Shown here piece by piece: positions 50,374-57,652 of a stretch of DNA of 64,000 nt. A program made the translations under genes and the position numbers. Every line of letters begins with the position of its first letter. Position 1 is the first letter of the stretch. This stretch comes from an uncultured Bacteroidales bacterium (GTDB lineage: Bacteria; Bacteroidota; Bacteroidia; Bacteroidales; UBA932): positions 1-64,000 of the forward strand of contig ONII01000004.1 of assembly GCA_900317845.1 (NCBI GenBank). Reading direction: 5' to 3'. The notes under the pieces were generated by a model, which was not told the origin of the DNA, did no database searches, and saw nothing but the letters and a program-made list of their open reading frames with translations.

Positions 50374-51731
50374 AACAAGATAGAGGCTGCGACCAGGGCC
50401 AAAATGCCGATCGGCGCTACGTAGCGGATAAGGAAATAGAAGATCGGGAACAGCCGGATGTTCTTCCCCAGCGTACCCCGGTTGGTAAATTCGGCAAAGA
50501 GGGTCCTCAGGGGCATCACCCAGCCCACCAGAACCACGCAAAGCAGGCCGCCCATCACCAGCAGGACGTTGGAGGCAAAGCTGTCGGCAAAGTCAAACAG
50601 GCCACCGCCAAAAATTCTGATCCCGGATAGCGGGCCGAAGGAAAGGCTGCTCAGCGCACCGACCAGGCCGCAGGCGAAAAACAGGACAAGGCACGCGGCC
50701 GCGCGCGAAAGTCCCTTACTTTCAGTAAGATATGCTACGCCCACCTCGATGAGCGAAACGGACGATGTAAGCGCCGCCACCAGAATGGCGGCAAAAAAGA
50801 GGATGGCAGCGATGGCGCTGGCAACGGGCATCTGGCCGGCCATGCTGGAGAAAATATAGGGCAGTGTGTCGAACACCAGACCGGGGCCCGTTCCCGGGGC
50901 GATCCCGGCGGCAAACACGGCCGGAAGGATGGCAAAGCCGGCGATATAGGCAAAGAGCAGGTCGCTCACGGAAGTGCCTACGGCGCTCACCAGGAGGTTC
51001 TCATCCTTGCTCACATACGAGGAATAGGTGATAATGATGCCCATGCCCAGCGAAAGGGAATAGAAAGCCTGGCCCAGGGCGTTCACAAAGGTTTGCACCG
51101 TCACCTTGGAAAAATCCGGGTGCGTAAGGTAGTAAATGCCCTCCCCGGCGCCCGGCAGGGAAACGGAATACCCGGCAATCACCAGAATGAGCACAAAGAG
51201 GATGGGAATGGACACTTTGCTGAAGCGTTCAATGCCGCTCTTGACGCCAAACGCCACGATGCCCACCGTTATAGCCAGGAACACCAGGTGGCAAAGAACG
51301 GGCGTCCAGATGCTGGAGATAAACGTGCCGAAGGTGCCTTTCACCAGCTCCGGTGCCACCGTGGTGAACTCCAACTTACAAGCCTTCACCAGGAAATCCA
51401 GCGACCACCCACCCACAACTGAATAGTACGAGACAATCCACAGGGGCGTAAAGACCATCAGGAGGCCGAACCACCTTCCCGCACGGCCGGGAACCAGCCG
51501 GCCTATGGCCGCCCGGCAATTGGTCCCGCTGCTGCGGCCGATGATAGACTCCGCCAGGAAAATGGGGATGGACAGCAGCAGCACAAAACCGATGTAAATG
51601 ACAATGAAAGCGGCGCCTCCGTTCATACCCACCAGGTACGGGAAGCGCCAGATATTCCCAAGGCCGATCGCAGACCCCGCCAGGGCCAGGATCACCGCTG
51701 CTCTGCCGCCGAATTTTTCTCTGGAAGCCAT
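50370..51731 (-). CDS. Neurotransmitter:sodium symporter family transporter (first of pair)
   Basis: 453 aa, paralogous to the next gene along the whole length. The TM1 motif is [17 protein letters not shown], with [16 protein letters not shown] and ALGQAFYSLSLGMGI further on. I start at MASREKFGG (51731), 21 nt after a TATCTTTG promoter; the longer frame begins in the promoter. Two coupled, divergent copies suggest different substrates or a heteromeric arrangement. LeuT-fold transporters normally work without the other copy. Confidence 0.92.
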   Translation of the reverse strand: MASREKFGGRAAVILALAGSAIGLGNIWRFPYLVGMNGGAAFIVIYIGFVLLLSIPIFLAESIIGRSSGTNCRAAIGRLVPGRAGRWFGLLMVFTPLWIVSYYSVVGGWSLDFLVKACKLEFTTVAPELVKGTFGTFISSIWTPVLCHLVFLAITVGIVAFGVKSGIERFSKVSIPILFVLILVIAGYSVSLPGAGEGIYYLTHPDFSKVTVQTFVNALGQAFYSLSLGMGIIITYSSYVSKDENLLVSAVGTSVSDLLFAYIAGFAILPAVFAAGIAPGTGPGLVFDTLPYIFSSMAGQMPVASAIAAILFFAAILVAALTSSVSLIEVGVAYLTESKGLSRAAACLVLFFACGLVGALSSLSFGPLSGIRIFGGGLFDFADSFASNVLLVMGGLLCVVLVGWVMPLRTLFAEFTNRGTLGKNIRLFPIFYFLIRYVAPIGILALVAASILL

Positions 51732-51752
51732 ACACGTTCGTTTTACAAACTG

Positions 51753-51760
51753 CAAAGATA
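51753..51760 (-). promoter_or_regulatory. -7 promoter element (TATCTTTG) of the NSS transporter pair
   Basis: TATCTTTG on the minus strand, 21 nt before the ATG at 51731. Confidence 0.55.
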
Positions 51761-51770
51761 CGAATTTTCA

Positions 51771-51834
51771 GGAGATTCCTCGGCTTCGCTCGGAATGACA
51801 AAAGATGCCCGGTCGGGGCCGGGCATGACGAAAG
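51771..51834. repeat. ~30-bp dispersed repeat upstream of the NSS pair
   Basis: GGAGATTCCTCGGCTTCGCT then CGGAATGACA (51771-51800) is the clearest family copy. GATGCCCGGTCGGGGCCGGG then CATGACGAAAG (51804-51834) is a related stem-loop behind it. Together they fill the gap between the CpXC gene and the transporter promoter. Confidence 0.75.
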
Positions 51835-51851
51835 GGCTGGCCAGGAAGGGC

Positions 51852-52466
51852 CTAGCGGAAAAACTGCTCGATCCAGGCGGCATTCACCTCCGCGAAGCCG
51901 GGGGCGGGACGGACGGCGGGGTTGCGCAGGAGGATGCCGCGGGCGTCTTCGTACACGTTGAAGCCCACGTTCACCACCTGCATCTGGCCGTCCAGGGGGA
52001 AGGCCATAACCAACTCATTATCGGCCCCTTCCATACGGAGGAATTTAAGCGCGGCAGTGGCGGCGGCGGGATTTTTGGCGGCCAGTTCCCGGCGGGTGAC
52101 CCACTTGCACATTTCCAGGACGGTGTCTTCCAGGCCGGCATCGTGGATGTTCACCTTTTCGATGAGTTCTCCCACGTCTTTTACGCGGCGGAGCGTGTAG
52201 CCTTCCAGCTCCTTCACGGCTTCCTCCACGGCCTGCGGAGGCTGTTCTTCCCCGGGGAGAAGCCACACCATGAGCTTGGAATCCGGGTCATGGTAGAGCG
52301 TCTGGTAGCGGGCCAGATTGCGCGCGCCGCAATAGGGGCACTCCCACAGGAACAAAGAGCCGTCCTTGACCCGGGTTTTGAGTTCCGGATCAAGGGCGAC
52401 ATTGATACTCTGACGGACGTCTATCTCCGTCTGTTTGTGGCACTTACTGCAGCTTGCGGGCACCAT
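51852..52466 (-). CDS. CpXC-domain protein
   Basis: 204 aa. The N-terminal CpXC domain (PF14353 type) has two Cys pairs: CSKCHKQTEIDVRQSINVAL and LFLWECPYCGARN, predicted to bind zinc. The rest is helical and mixed alpha/beta with no catalytic motif I recognise. There is no signal peptide. Its ATG lies 23 nt inside galK, so it is expressed with galactokinase. The family has no known function. Confidence 0.78.
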   Translation of the reverse strand: MVPASCSKCHKQTEIDVRQSINVALDPELKTRVKDGSLFLWECPYCGARNLARYQTLYHDPDSKLMVWLLPGEEQPPQAVEEAVKELEGYTLRRVKDVGELIEKVNIHDAGLEDTVLEMCKWVTRRELAAKNPAAATAALKFLRMEGADNELVMAFPLDGQMQVVNVGFNVYEDARGILLRNPAVRPAPGFAEVNAAWIEQFFR

Positions 52467-53589
52467 CGCTAATCACTACATCATAGACCTTGGGCTCGTG
52501 GCCGAACTTGGCGGCGAACTGCTCCTTGGCGGCCTTGATGAAGGAATCGTACAGCTCCTCTTTTACCAGGTTGATGGTGCAGCCGCCAAAACCGCCGCCC
52601 ATGACGCGGGAACCGGTGACATCGTGCTTGCGGGCCAGTTTGTTCAGGAAGTCCAGTTCCTCGCAGGAGACCTCGTACAGGCGGCTGAGCCCAAAGTGGG
52701 TTTGGTACATCATCTCGCCTACGGTCTCATAGTCGTCGCGCTCCAGGGCGTCGCACACGTCCAGCACGCGCTGCACTTCCCCAATCACGTATTCTGCACG
52801 GATGAAGTCTTCCTCCGTGATTTTGTCGCGGACTTCGTCCAGCCAAACGCGCTTGGCGTCCGACAGGAAATCTACGTCCGGATGGTTCTCCCGGATGGCC
52901 TTGGCGGCGCGCTCACAGGATTCCCGGCGCTTGTTGTAGGCGCTGGAGGCCAGTTCATGCTTTACGCAGGAGTCGATGAGCACCAGCTTGTACCCCTTGG
53001 GATGGAAAGGGAAGTATTTGTATTCGCCGGTTTTGCAGTTGAGGCGCATCAGGGCACCTTCCTTGCCAAAAACGGAGGCAAACTGGTCCATGATGCCGCA
53101 TTTGACGCCGCAGTAATTGTGCTCTGTGCTTTGGCCGATTTTAGCCAGTTCAAACTTCTCTATACCATTGCCGTTGAGCTCGTTGAGGGCATAGGCAAAC
53201 ACGCTTTCCAGGGCGGCGGAGGAGCTGAGGCCGGCGCCCAGGGGAACGTCTCCGGCGAACACGGCGTCAAAGCCGGCCACCTTGCCGCCCCGCTTGAGGG
53301 TTTCCCGGCAAACGCCAAACACATAGCAAGCCCAGGACTGCTTGGGTTTGTCCTCCTCCTTGAGACCAAATTCCACATATTCGTTGAAGTCGATGGAGAA
53401 GACCTTCACCTTGTCTGTGCCGTTGAGCTTGATTTGGGCCATGATGCCATAGTTGATGGCGCCCGGGAACACATAACCACCGTTGTAGTCTGTGTGCTCG
53501 CCGATGAGGTTGATACGGCCGGAGGACATGAACAGCTGTCCGCCCTCTCCAAAGAGTTCCTTGAATTTTGCTTGGATTTTGTTTTTCAT
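52444..53589 (-). CDS. galK: Galactokinase
   Basis: A 381-aa GHMP kinase phosphorylating galactose at C1 in the Leloir pathway. The galactose signature is SSGRINLIGEHTDYNGGYV, the ATP loop PLGAGLSSSAALESV, the catalytic base region KCGIMDQFASVFG, and the C-terminal loop RVMGGGFGGCT. Length is standard. galM lies 5 kb downstream on the same strand but in another transcription unit. I see no galT or galE in the window. Confidence 0.96.
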   Translation of the reverse strand: MKNKIQAKFKELFGEGGQLFMSSGRINLIGEHTDYNGGYVFPGAINYGIMAQIKLNGTDKVKVFSIDFNEYVEFGLKEEDKPKQSWACYVFGVCRETLKRGGKVAGFDAVFAGDVPLGAGLSSSAALESVFAYALNELNGNGIEKFELAKIGQSTEHNYCGVKCGIMDQFASVFGKEGALMRLNCKTGEYKYFPFHPKGYKLVLIDSCVKHELASSAYNKRRESCERAAKAIRENHPDVDFLSDAKRVWLDEVRDKITEEDFIRAEYVIGEVQRVLDVCDALERDDYETVGEMMYQTHFGLSRLYEVSCEELDFLNKLARKHDVTGSRVMGGGFGGCTINLVKEELYDSFIKAAKEQFAAKFGHEPKVYDVVISDGARKLQ

Positions 53590-53622
53590 ATTGGTTGTTG
53601 TTTTGTGTTCTTTTACGTCTTA

Positions 53623-53630
53623 CAAATATA
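53623..53630 (-). promoter_or_regulatory. -7 promoter element (TATATTTG) of galK
   Basis: TATATTTG on the minus strand, 33 nt before the galK ATG, close behind the EEP gene stop. Confidence 0.5.
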
Positions 53631-53637
53631 ACATTTT

Positions 53638-54663
53638 TTACTGACATTCCAGCCAGATGGGACAATGGTCCGACACGCCGCCGATGTAGCGGGGACCGGA
53701 ATAGGTGCGAAGCGGCTTGCGCCCGGCGTGGCCGCCATCGGCCGTTTGCAGAAAAGGAATGGTGACGATTTCCATGCCGTTTGTCTGCACTTTAGGGCTC
53801 ACAAAAAACAGGTCGATGAGTTCCCACGCACCGTCGTACTTGATGGTGCCAAGGCCCCTCCGATGCAGCGGCTCCGCGAGGTTCCTCAGGGTGGGCTCCA
53901 GGCGTTTGTACACGGGATTGGCCGGGGTATCGTTGAAATCGCCCATCGCCACAATATATTCTATACCAGCTGCTTGCAAGGAATCGGCCAATTGTTTTAA
54001 GCGGCCGACAGCAATAGCCCGCCGGGCTTCCGAGACGCTTGCTCCACCGTATTTGGAAGGGTGGTGGTTCACCATAAAGGCGACGGGCGTACCGCCGGGC
54101 CTCTCAAACTCCGCGAGCAGGATGTCCCGGGTGCGAAGGACGGTGGAATCGGGCCCGTATAAATGGCAGGGCTTGGCACGGATGCGCTTGAGTGTGGAGG
54201 TTCTGTAGAGCAGCGCTACGTCTATTCCGCGGGGATCCGGGGACTCGAAGTGGATTATTTTGTAGTCCAGTTTGTGAAGGGCCGTATTGTATAGCAGCCG
54301 CTGGAGGGCGCGTTTGTTCTCCACTTCCGCCACCCCAATCACATCCGGAAGACCGCCTTTCTCCCCTGCCGTCCAGAGGATGCCCTTGGCAATGGCCTGG
54401 CATTTGGTATTGAACTTTTTCCGGCTCCAATGCCGCTCCCCGTAGCTGGAAAACTCCGCGTCCGACACACTGGTGGAATCGTTCCGGTTGTCAAAGAAAT
54501 TCTCCAGGTTCCAAAACATCACCCGCAGGGCCTCCCCTTTCTCCTCCTCCCTCCTCTCCTTCCTACCCTGTACTTCCTCTCCCATCGACTTATCCTGTCC
54601 GGACAATATACCCTGTCCGGACAGAACCATACACAATACTATAAGTATCCTCCATCGTCTCAT
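53638..54663 (-). CDS. Endonuclease/exonuclease/phosphatase-family hydrolase, exported
   Basis: 341 aa. The N-terminus is hydrophobic (ILIVLCMVLSGQGILSGQ), so it is probably exported. A Glu-rich linker leads to the EEP fold with all hallmarks: VMFWNLENFFD (metal ligand Asn), GVAEVEN (Glu), MVNHHPSK (His), MGDFNDTP (Asp/Asn) and SDHCPIWLEC (catalytic Asp-His). Such enzymes cleave phosphodiesters or phosphomonoesters: DNA, lipids or inositol phosphates. The substrate is not visible. I start at MRRWRILI (54663). Confidence 0.85.
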   Translation of the reverse strand: MRRWRILIVLCMVLSGQGILSGQDKSMGEEVQGRKERREEEKGEALRVMFWNLENFFDNRNDSTSVSDAEFSSYGERHWSRKKFNTKCQAIAKGILWTAGEKGGLPDVIGVAEVENKRALQRLLYNTALHKLDYKIIHFESPDPRGIDVALLYRTSTLKRIRAKPCHLYGPDSTVLRTRDILLAEFERPGGTPVAFMVNHHPSKYGGASVSEARRAIAVGRLKQLADSLQAAGIEYIVAMGDFNDTPANPVYKRLEPTLRNLAEPLHRRGLGTIKYDGAWELIDLFFVSPKVQTNGMEIVTIPFLQTADGGHAGRKPLRTYSGPRYIGGVSDHCPIWLECQ

Positions 54664-54667
54664 GCCC

Positions 54668-54675
54668 CAAAGATA
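54668..54675 (-). promoter_or_regulatory. -7 promoter element (TATCTTTG) of the EEP gene
   Basis: TATCTTTG on the minus strand, ending 4 nt before the ATG at 54663. Near-leaderless. Confidence 0.5.
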
Positions 54676-54705
54676 CAACTTCTCCCTAAACCCCGCCCTT
54701 CCCGA

Positions 54706-54812
54706 GTGACAACTAACTCATTGACACTCTGTCCTTTACATAACAATCCTCGTTCAGATTTTGAACGAGGATTATACCGTAAATATCTGATAGAAAGAGT
54801 GTTAGCTGTCAC
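54706..54812. repeat. Palindromic MITE-like repeat, copy F
   Basis: 107 bp. The left end is GTGACAACTAACTC, the right end GAGTGTTAGCTGTCAC, and the inner palindrome AATCCTCGTTCAGATTTTGA continues into ACGAGGATT. It lies upstream of the EEP promoter and is the only copy not at a gene's 3' end within the chromosome as it now stands. Confidence 0.82.
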
Positions 54813-54820
54813 GCGAGGAA

Positions 54821-54854
54821 GGAGATACACTCGGCCTGCGGCCTCGGTATGACA
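54821..54854. repeat. ~30-bp dispersed repeat beside MITE copy F
   Basis: GGAGATACACTCGGCCTGCG then GCCTCGGTATGACA. It is a family member whose loop is replaced by a GGCC..GGCC palindrome. Confidence 0.75.
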
Positions 54855-54861
54855 AGAAAGG

Positions 54862-54897
54862 AGGCCCGGTAGGACAGGGAGGCCCGGTAGGACAGGG
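54862..54897. repeat. 18-bp perfect tandem duplication
   Basis: AGGCCCGGTAGGACAGGG occurs twice in a row, directly before the attachment site of the integrative element. No function is assigned. Confidence 0.7.
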
Positions 54898-54911
54898 GGC
54901 CTCGGCCACCC

Positions 54912-54928
54912 TACACGTTAAAGAGGAA
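54912..54928. other. Attachment site, left (duplicate of the ychF 3' end)
   Basis: TACACGTTAAAGAGGAA, identical to the ychF terminal coding sequence at 62730-62746. The base before it is C here and T at the ychF copy, so the pre-insertion ychF would have ended in TAG and now ends in TAA. Confidence 0.85.
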
Positions 54929-54973
54929 ATGTATATTTACCCCTTTTTGCCCTTGATTATCAACCATATAGCG

Positions 54974-55012
54974 CGTAACAAAATTAAACGAGTAACAAAC
55001 GGGTAACAAAAG
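54974..55012. repeat. Arm-type repeats, left end of the element
   Basis: GTAACAAAATTAAAC, GAGTAACAAAC and GGGTAACAAAAG follow one another within 40 bp. The same GAGTAACAAA core recurs near the other end (62590-62630), as expected for arm-type binding sites of a tyrosine recombinase. Confidence 0.65.
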
Positions 55013-55015
55013 CAC

Positions 55016-55088
55016 CAAAAAACCGCCTGGAAATTTTGGAGGGTGTAACAAGTTAGGCAAGGCCCAAAACTCCAATTCCTGGCGGCTT
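55016..55088 (-). terminator. Intrinsic terminator of the element's operon
   Basis: On the minus strand AAGCCGCCAGGAATTGGAG pairs imperfectly with CTCCAAAATTTCCAGGCGG and is followed by TTTTTT. It lies 38 bp beyond the last gene of the element. Confidence 0.7.
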
Positions 55089-55125
55089 TCTGCAAAGGTA
55101 GGAAAATTTTTCAATCCGGCAAGCG

Positions 55126-55407
55126 CTATTTGTCCGTTAGTGGTGTAAATACGTGGCTGCTCACTCCGAAAATATCCCAGTAGGGTATTAGTTCGCTGTA
55201 ATCCCCCCGCGTTACTATAAGCCCGGCGGCGGTTTCCTCATAGCTGGGCGCCAGCTGGCCGCCGGGGTCTGCCTGGGCTATGATAATATGGCGGTGGCCG
55301 CGGGCCTCGATCTCAATAACTCCCCCTTTTTGCGGCTGGGCCGCCAGGCGCTCTTTTAGTTTGTCCGCCAGGGTTTCAAAGGTAATACCAAAGGAAAAAC
55401 TTGTCAT
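55126..55407 (-). CDS. Hypothetical protein, element gene
   Basis: A 93-aa small soluble protein, TSFSFGITFETLADKLKERL leading to IEIEARGHRHIIIAQ. I do not recognise it. The alternating pattern suggests one alpha-helix followed by beta-strands. It begins 1 nt from the previous gene's stop, so it is translated with it, and it is the last gene before the terminator. Confidence 0.6.
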   Translation of the reverse strand: MTSFSFGITFETLADKLKERLAAQPQKGGVIEIEARGHRHIIIAQADPGGQLAPSYEETAAGLIVTRGDYSELIPYWDIFGVSSHVFTPLTDK

Positions 55408-55408
55408 A

Positions 55409-55882
55409 CTATACGGGTGTTTCGCGGTTGCAGTAGTGGGCTATTTCCGGGTTATCCTGGCCCGGCGCATCCTGCCGGGGCGTCGGCAGGGAGTAAATAG
55501 CGGTAATTTCGGAGTATTCAATATAAACGCTCCCAGCGCCTGGCCGCGTAATTGTTACCCCGTTTTCGCCAGCTTCGTAACGGCTGCCGCTATCTGCTGC
55601 ATATTGGGCGTAATTGCTTACGGAGGGCTGCGTAACGTCATACCTTTTTATTTCCAGCCATTCCGTCCAGGTGTGGGTACCTACTTGCTTTTCCCCCTGG
55701 CGTATTTGCCGGGTTTCTATAAATACCTGGAAAAAGAACTGGCCCGGAAAAAAGTGGTTAAACTGCTGCCGCTGCAAATAGGCTATTACGCCAGCGCCCG
55801 CCTTAATAACAAGGCCGTTTTCGGTCATATCGTACCAGTCGCTGGCGTATTTAAGATTTGCTAAAAACTGCTCCCGTGTCAT
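55409..55882 (-). CDS. Hypothetical protein, element gene
   Basis: 157 aa with no signal peptide or membrane segment. MTREQFLANLKYASDWYDMT starts a helical region, and the rest is beta-rich (WLEIKRYDVTQ, NGVTITRPGAGSVYIEYSEI). The family is unknown. It is packed between two other unknown genes (gaps of 1 and 4 nt), so the three probably form one functional cassette specific to this element. Confidence 0.6.
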   Translation of the reverse strand: MTREQFLANLKYASDWYDMTENGLVIKAGAGVIAYLQRQQFNHFFPGQFFFQVFIETRQIRQGEKQVGTHTWTEWLEIKRYDVTQPSVSNYAQYAADSGSRYEAGENGVTITRPGAGSVYIEYSEITAIYSLPTPRQDAPGQDNPEIAHYCNRETPV

Positions 55883-55886
55883 AGCT

Positions 55887-56816
55887 TTAGCCCTCCATAA
55901 TGATAGCCGGGTAAACCTTTAAGCCGCTTTGGCGCCCGTTTACTACTTGGCCGCCGCCCTGGTCGTTACGATCCCCGGCCAGGCCGCCCGTAATTGCAAA
56001 GAGTTCCGCGGGGCTAATAGTGCGCCGCCCGGCCAGGTTGTAAAACTTGGGCGCCGTGTCCTGGGTGCGGTCAAAGTAGGAAATAAGCGCGCGGGCGGTG
56101 GCATCCTGGGCGGTTAGCGAAATTGTGCCGCTGGGTACCAGTCCAAAGCCCGCGGGATCATAAGCCGCGCTGCAATCCTCCAGGGCGGCGCGGTGCTGCT
56201 TTGCGGGCAAGCTGGCGCAAGTGGCCTTAAAGGCGGCTTGCAGTTCCAGGGCGGCGCGCTGCATCTGTTCCAGGTTTGCAATAAAGGCGGCTTGCTCTTT
56301 GGTTTCCGCGTAAAGGGTGCAAAAGTCCTCCAGGCGGGCCGCTGCATCCTGGGCGGGCGCTGCCTCCCCGTCTTTGCCTATCACGATAAGCCCGGCGCGC
56401 AAATAGTCCCTATCTATCGCAAAGGTTAAAACGGCGTTTACCTCTTTGCGGCATTGGAGTTCTACAAGCTTGCGGTTTAGCTTGGCGTCATCGGAAAGGT
56501 GCGCCAGGGGGTGCCTATTTTCCAAAATCTGGGTTTCCACGTACCCCCGCGTTTTTTCGTTCCAGCCTGGGCCGCAATCCAGCCCGGCTTTTGTAGCTGC
56601 CGCGTTTAAGATCATATCCGCTAACAGCTGGCGCAAAGGGTACCAGGGGCGCGCGCTGCAATCCATAAGCGCCCAAAGGAAAGGCACCCCAAAGGTAATT
56701 TGCGGCGCGGCTGCTTTTACGATCTTGCCCAGGGCCGTAACACGGGCGGCGGCATCGGAAAGGCCAGCGGCCAGGGCCTGGCGCTTTGCCTCTAAAACAA
56801 ATACTTTTTCTTTCAT
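55887..56816 (-). CDS. Hypothetical Ala-rich protein, element gene
   Basis: 309 aa, largely helical and alanine-rich, soluble, with no motif I recognise. Landmarks are MKEKVFVLEAKRQALAAGLS, PQITFGVPFLWALMDCSARP, a charged mid-section and KFYNLAGRRTISPAELFAIT near the end. I start at MKEKVF (56816), as the upstream residues are Lys/Thr-rich and not protein-like. It is the largest unassigned gene of the element and leads the distal three-gene cassette, after a 150-bp hairpin-rich gap. Confidence 0.6.
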   Translation of the reverse strand: MKEKVFVLEAKRQALAAGLSDAAARVTALGKIVKAAAPQITFGVPFLWALMDCSARPWYPLRQLLADMILNAAATKAGLDCGPGWNEKTRGYVETQILENRHPLAHLSDDAKLNRKLVELQCRKEVNAVLTFAIDRDYLRAGLIVIGKDGEAAPAQDAAARLEDFCTLYAETKEQAAFIANLEQMQRAALELQAAFKATCASLPAKQHRAALEDCSAAYDPAGFGLVPSGTISLTAQDATARALISYFDRTQDTAPKFYNLAGRRTISPAELFAITGGLAGDRNDQGGGQVVNGRQSGLKVYPAIIMEG

Positions 56817-56967
56817 ATTTTCGCGTTTTTTAGTTGTTTTTTCGTTCATTTTGGGCCAAAAAAGGCCAAAGTTCCGCAAATCCGAAAATTTGCTTTTGGT
56901 CGTTCAAGACTGGGGGCGAGGTTTAGCAAGGGGGTACCCCTTTTAAAAAACACCGGGGGGGTGTTAG
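56817..56967. other. Hairpin-rich intergenic region of the element (candidate oriT/pac/regulatory)
   Basis: It contains GGCC-AAAAAA-GGCC, GCAAAT-CCGAAA-ATTTGC, the 10-bp palindrome GGGGTACCCC (56931-56940) and a terminator-like hairpin (56945-56965). It lies downstream of the RHH-protein operon. Nothing here proves an origin of transfer. Confidence 0.4.
56945..56965 (-). terminator. Intrinsic terminator after the small basic genes
   Basis: Minus strand: AACACC / GGTGTT stem with a C/G-rich loop, followed by TTTTTT. It begins 3 bp past the stop at 56968. Confidence 0.6.
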
Positions 56968-57105
56968 TTACTTACTTATCCCCTGGCGCCTGGCACGTTT
57001 GGCCGCTGCTTTCTGCTTTCGCTCTGCCTCCCGGTGTCTGCGCTCTGCTTTATACTTGTAATCCTGGCGGGACTGGTTGGCCGCTTTGTAGGCTGGCTTT
57101 CTCAT
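56968..57105 (-). CDS. Small highly basic protein, element gene
   Basis: A 45-aa ORF: MRKPAYKAANQSRQDYKYKA, then an Arg/Lys/Glu/Ala-rich helix and the ending RQGISK. The ATG overlaps the preceding stop (ATGA). It is strongly basic and predicted helical, so nucleic-acid binding is possible. No family is recognised. The coupling and lack of alternative use of the DNA support it as real. Confidence 0.5.
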   Translation of the reverse strand: MRKPAYKAANQSRQDYKYKAERRHREAERKQKAAAKRARRQGISK

Positions 57106-57356
57106 TTCCCAGCGCCTCCCGCCGCCTTGCGCATTTCCTTAACCTGGGCCGCGGCCCGTTCCTGGGCGCTGCGCTGCCGCCTGGGCTTTGTCCCGGTGGC
57201 CTGGCGCATTTCCGCCAGCTGGTTAGCGCGGCGGCGTTCCCGGTACGCGCGGGCATCCTCCGGGCTGGCCGGGTTAAAGTAGTGTACTTTGGTGCCGTCC
57301 GCGCCTACAATTTCCCGCAAATAGCGGGTTTCTTTTTCGCTGCGTTTGTGTGTCAT
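57102..57356 (-). CDS. Small basic protein, element gene
   Basis: 84 aa. MTHKRSEKETRYLREIVGAD leads to KVHYFNPASPEDARAYRERR and a long Arg/Gln/Ala helix. It overlaps its neighbours by 4 nt on both sides (ATGA), placing it in a translationally coupled set with the RHH protein. It is unrecognised; the charge suggests DNA or RNA binding. Confidence 0.55.
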   Translation of the reverse strand: MTHKRSEKETRYLREIVGADGTKVHYFNPASPEDARAYRERRRANQLAEMRQATGTKPRRQRSAQERAAAQVKEMRKAAGGAGK

Positions 57357-57652
57357 AGTTCGTTACGTTTTTCGTTGGCTCTTATAGCGGCCCTTTGCTG
57401 TGCTGGGTTGGCCGCGTCCCAGTCTATTAGATCGTTAAACATTTCGGCTATTTCCGCCGCTATCGTGGTGGGCTGGCGGGCCAGCTGCTGGGCGTTCATT
57501 TGGCGCGCTGCTGCGTACTGGGCTACTTGGGTAAGCAAGGCACGGGCAAAGGCGCAAACGTTCTTAAATCCGCCAGCCTGGGCCAGCTGTTCCGCCCTGG
57601 CGTAATCCTCCGCGGCCAGGGTTATATTTATGCGGTGGCGTTCCTTTCTCAT
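57353..57652 (-). CDS. Ribbon-helix-helix protein (CopG/MobC-like)
   Basis: 99 aa. The N-terminus RHRINITLAAEDYARAEQLA then NVCAFARALL has the strand-helix-helix pattern of RHH DNA-binding proteins. A helical tail follows. On mobile elements such proteins regulate copy or transfer genes or bind oriT (MobC). No relaxase accompanies it, so I lean to a regulator or accessory protein. It overlaps the primase stop by 4 nt. Confidence 0.6.
   Translation of the reverse strand: MRKERHRINITLAAEDYARAEQLAQAGGFKNVCAFARALLTQVAQYAAARQMNAQQLARQPTTIAAEIAEMFNDLIDWDAANPAQQRAAIRANEKRNEL

Noticed and set aside
54700-54910. A tRNA gene as the integration target of the element
   Set aside because: I see no tRNA-like fold near either end. 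The repeat matches the ychF 3' coding sequence instead.
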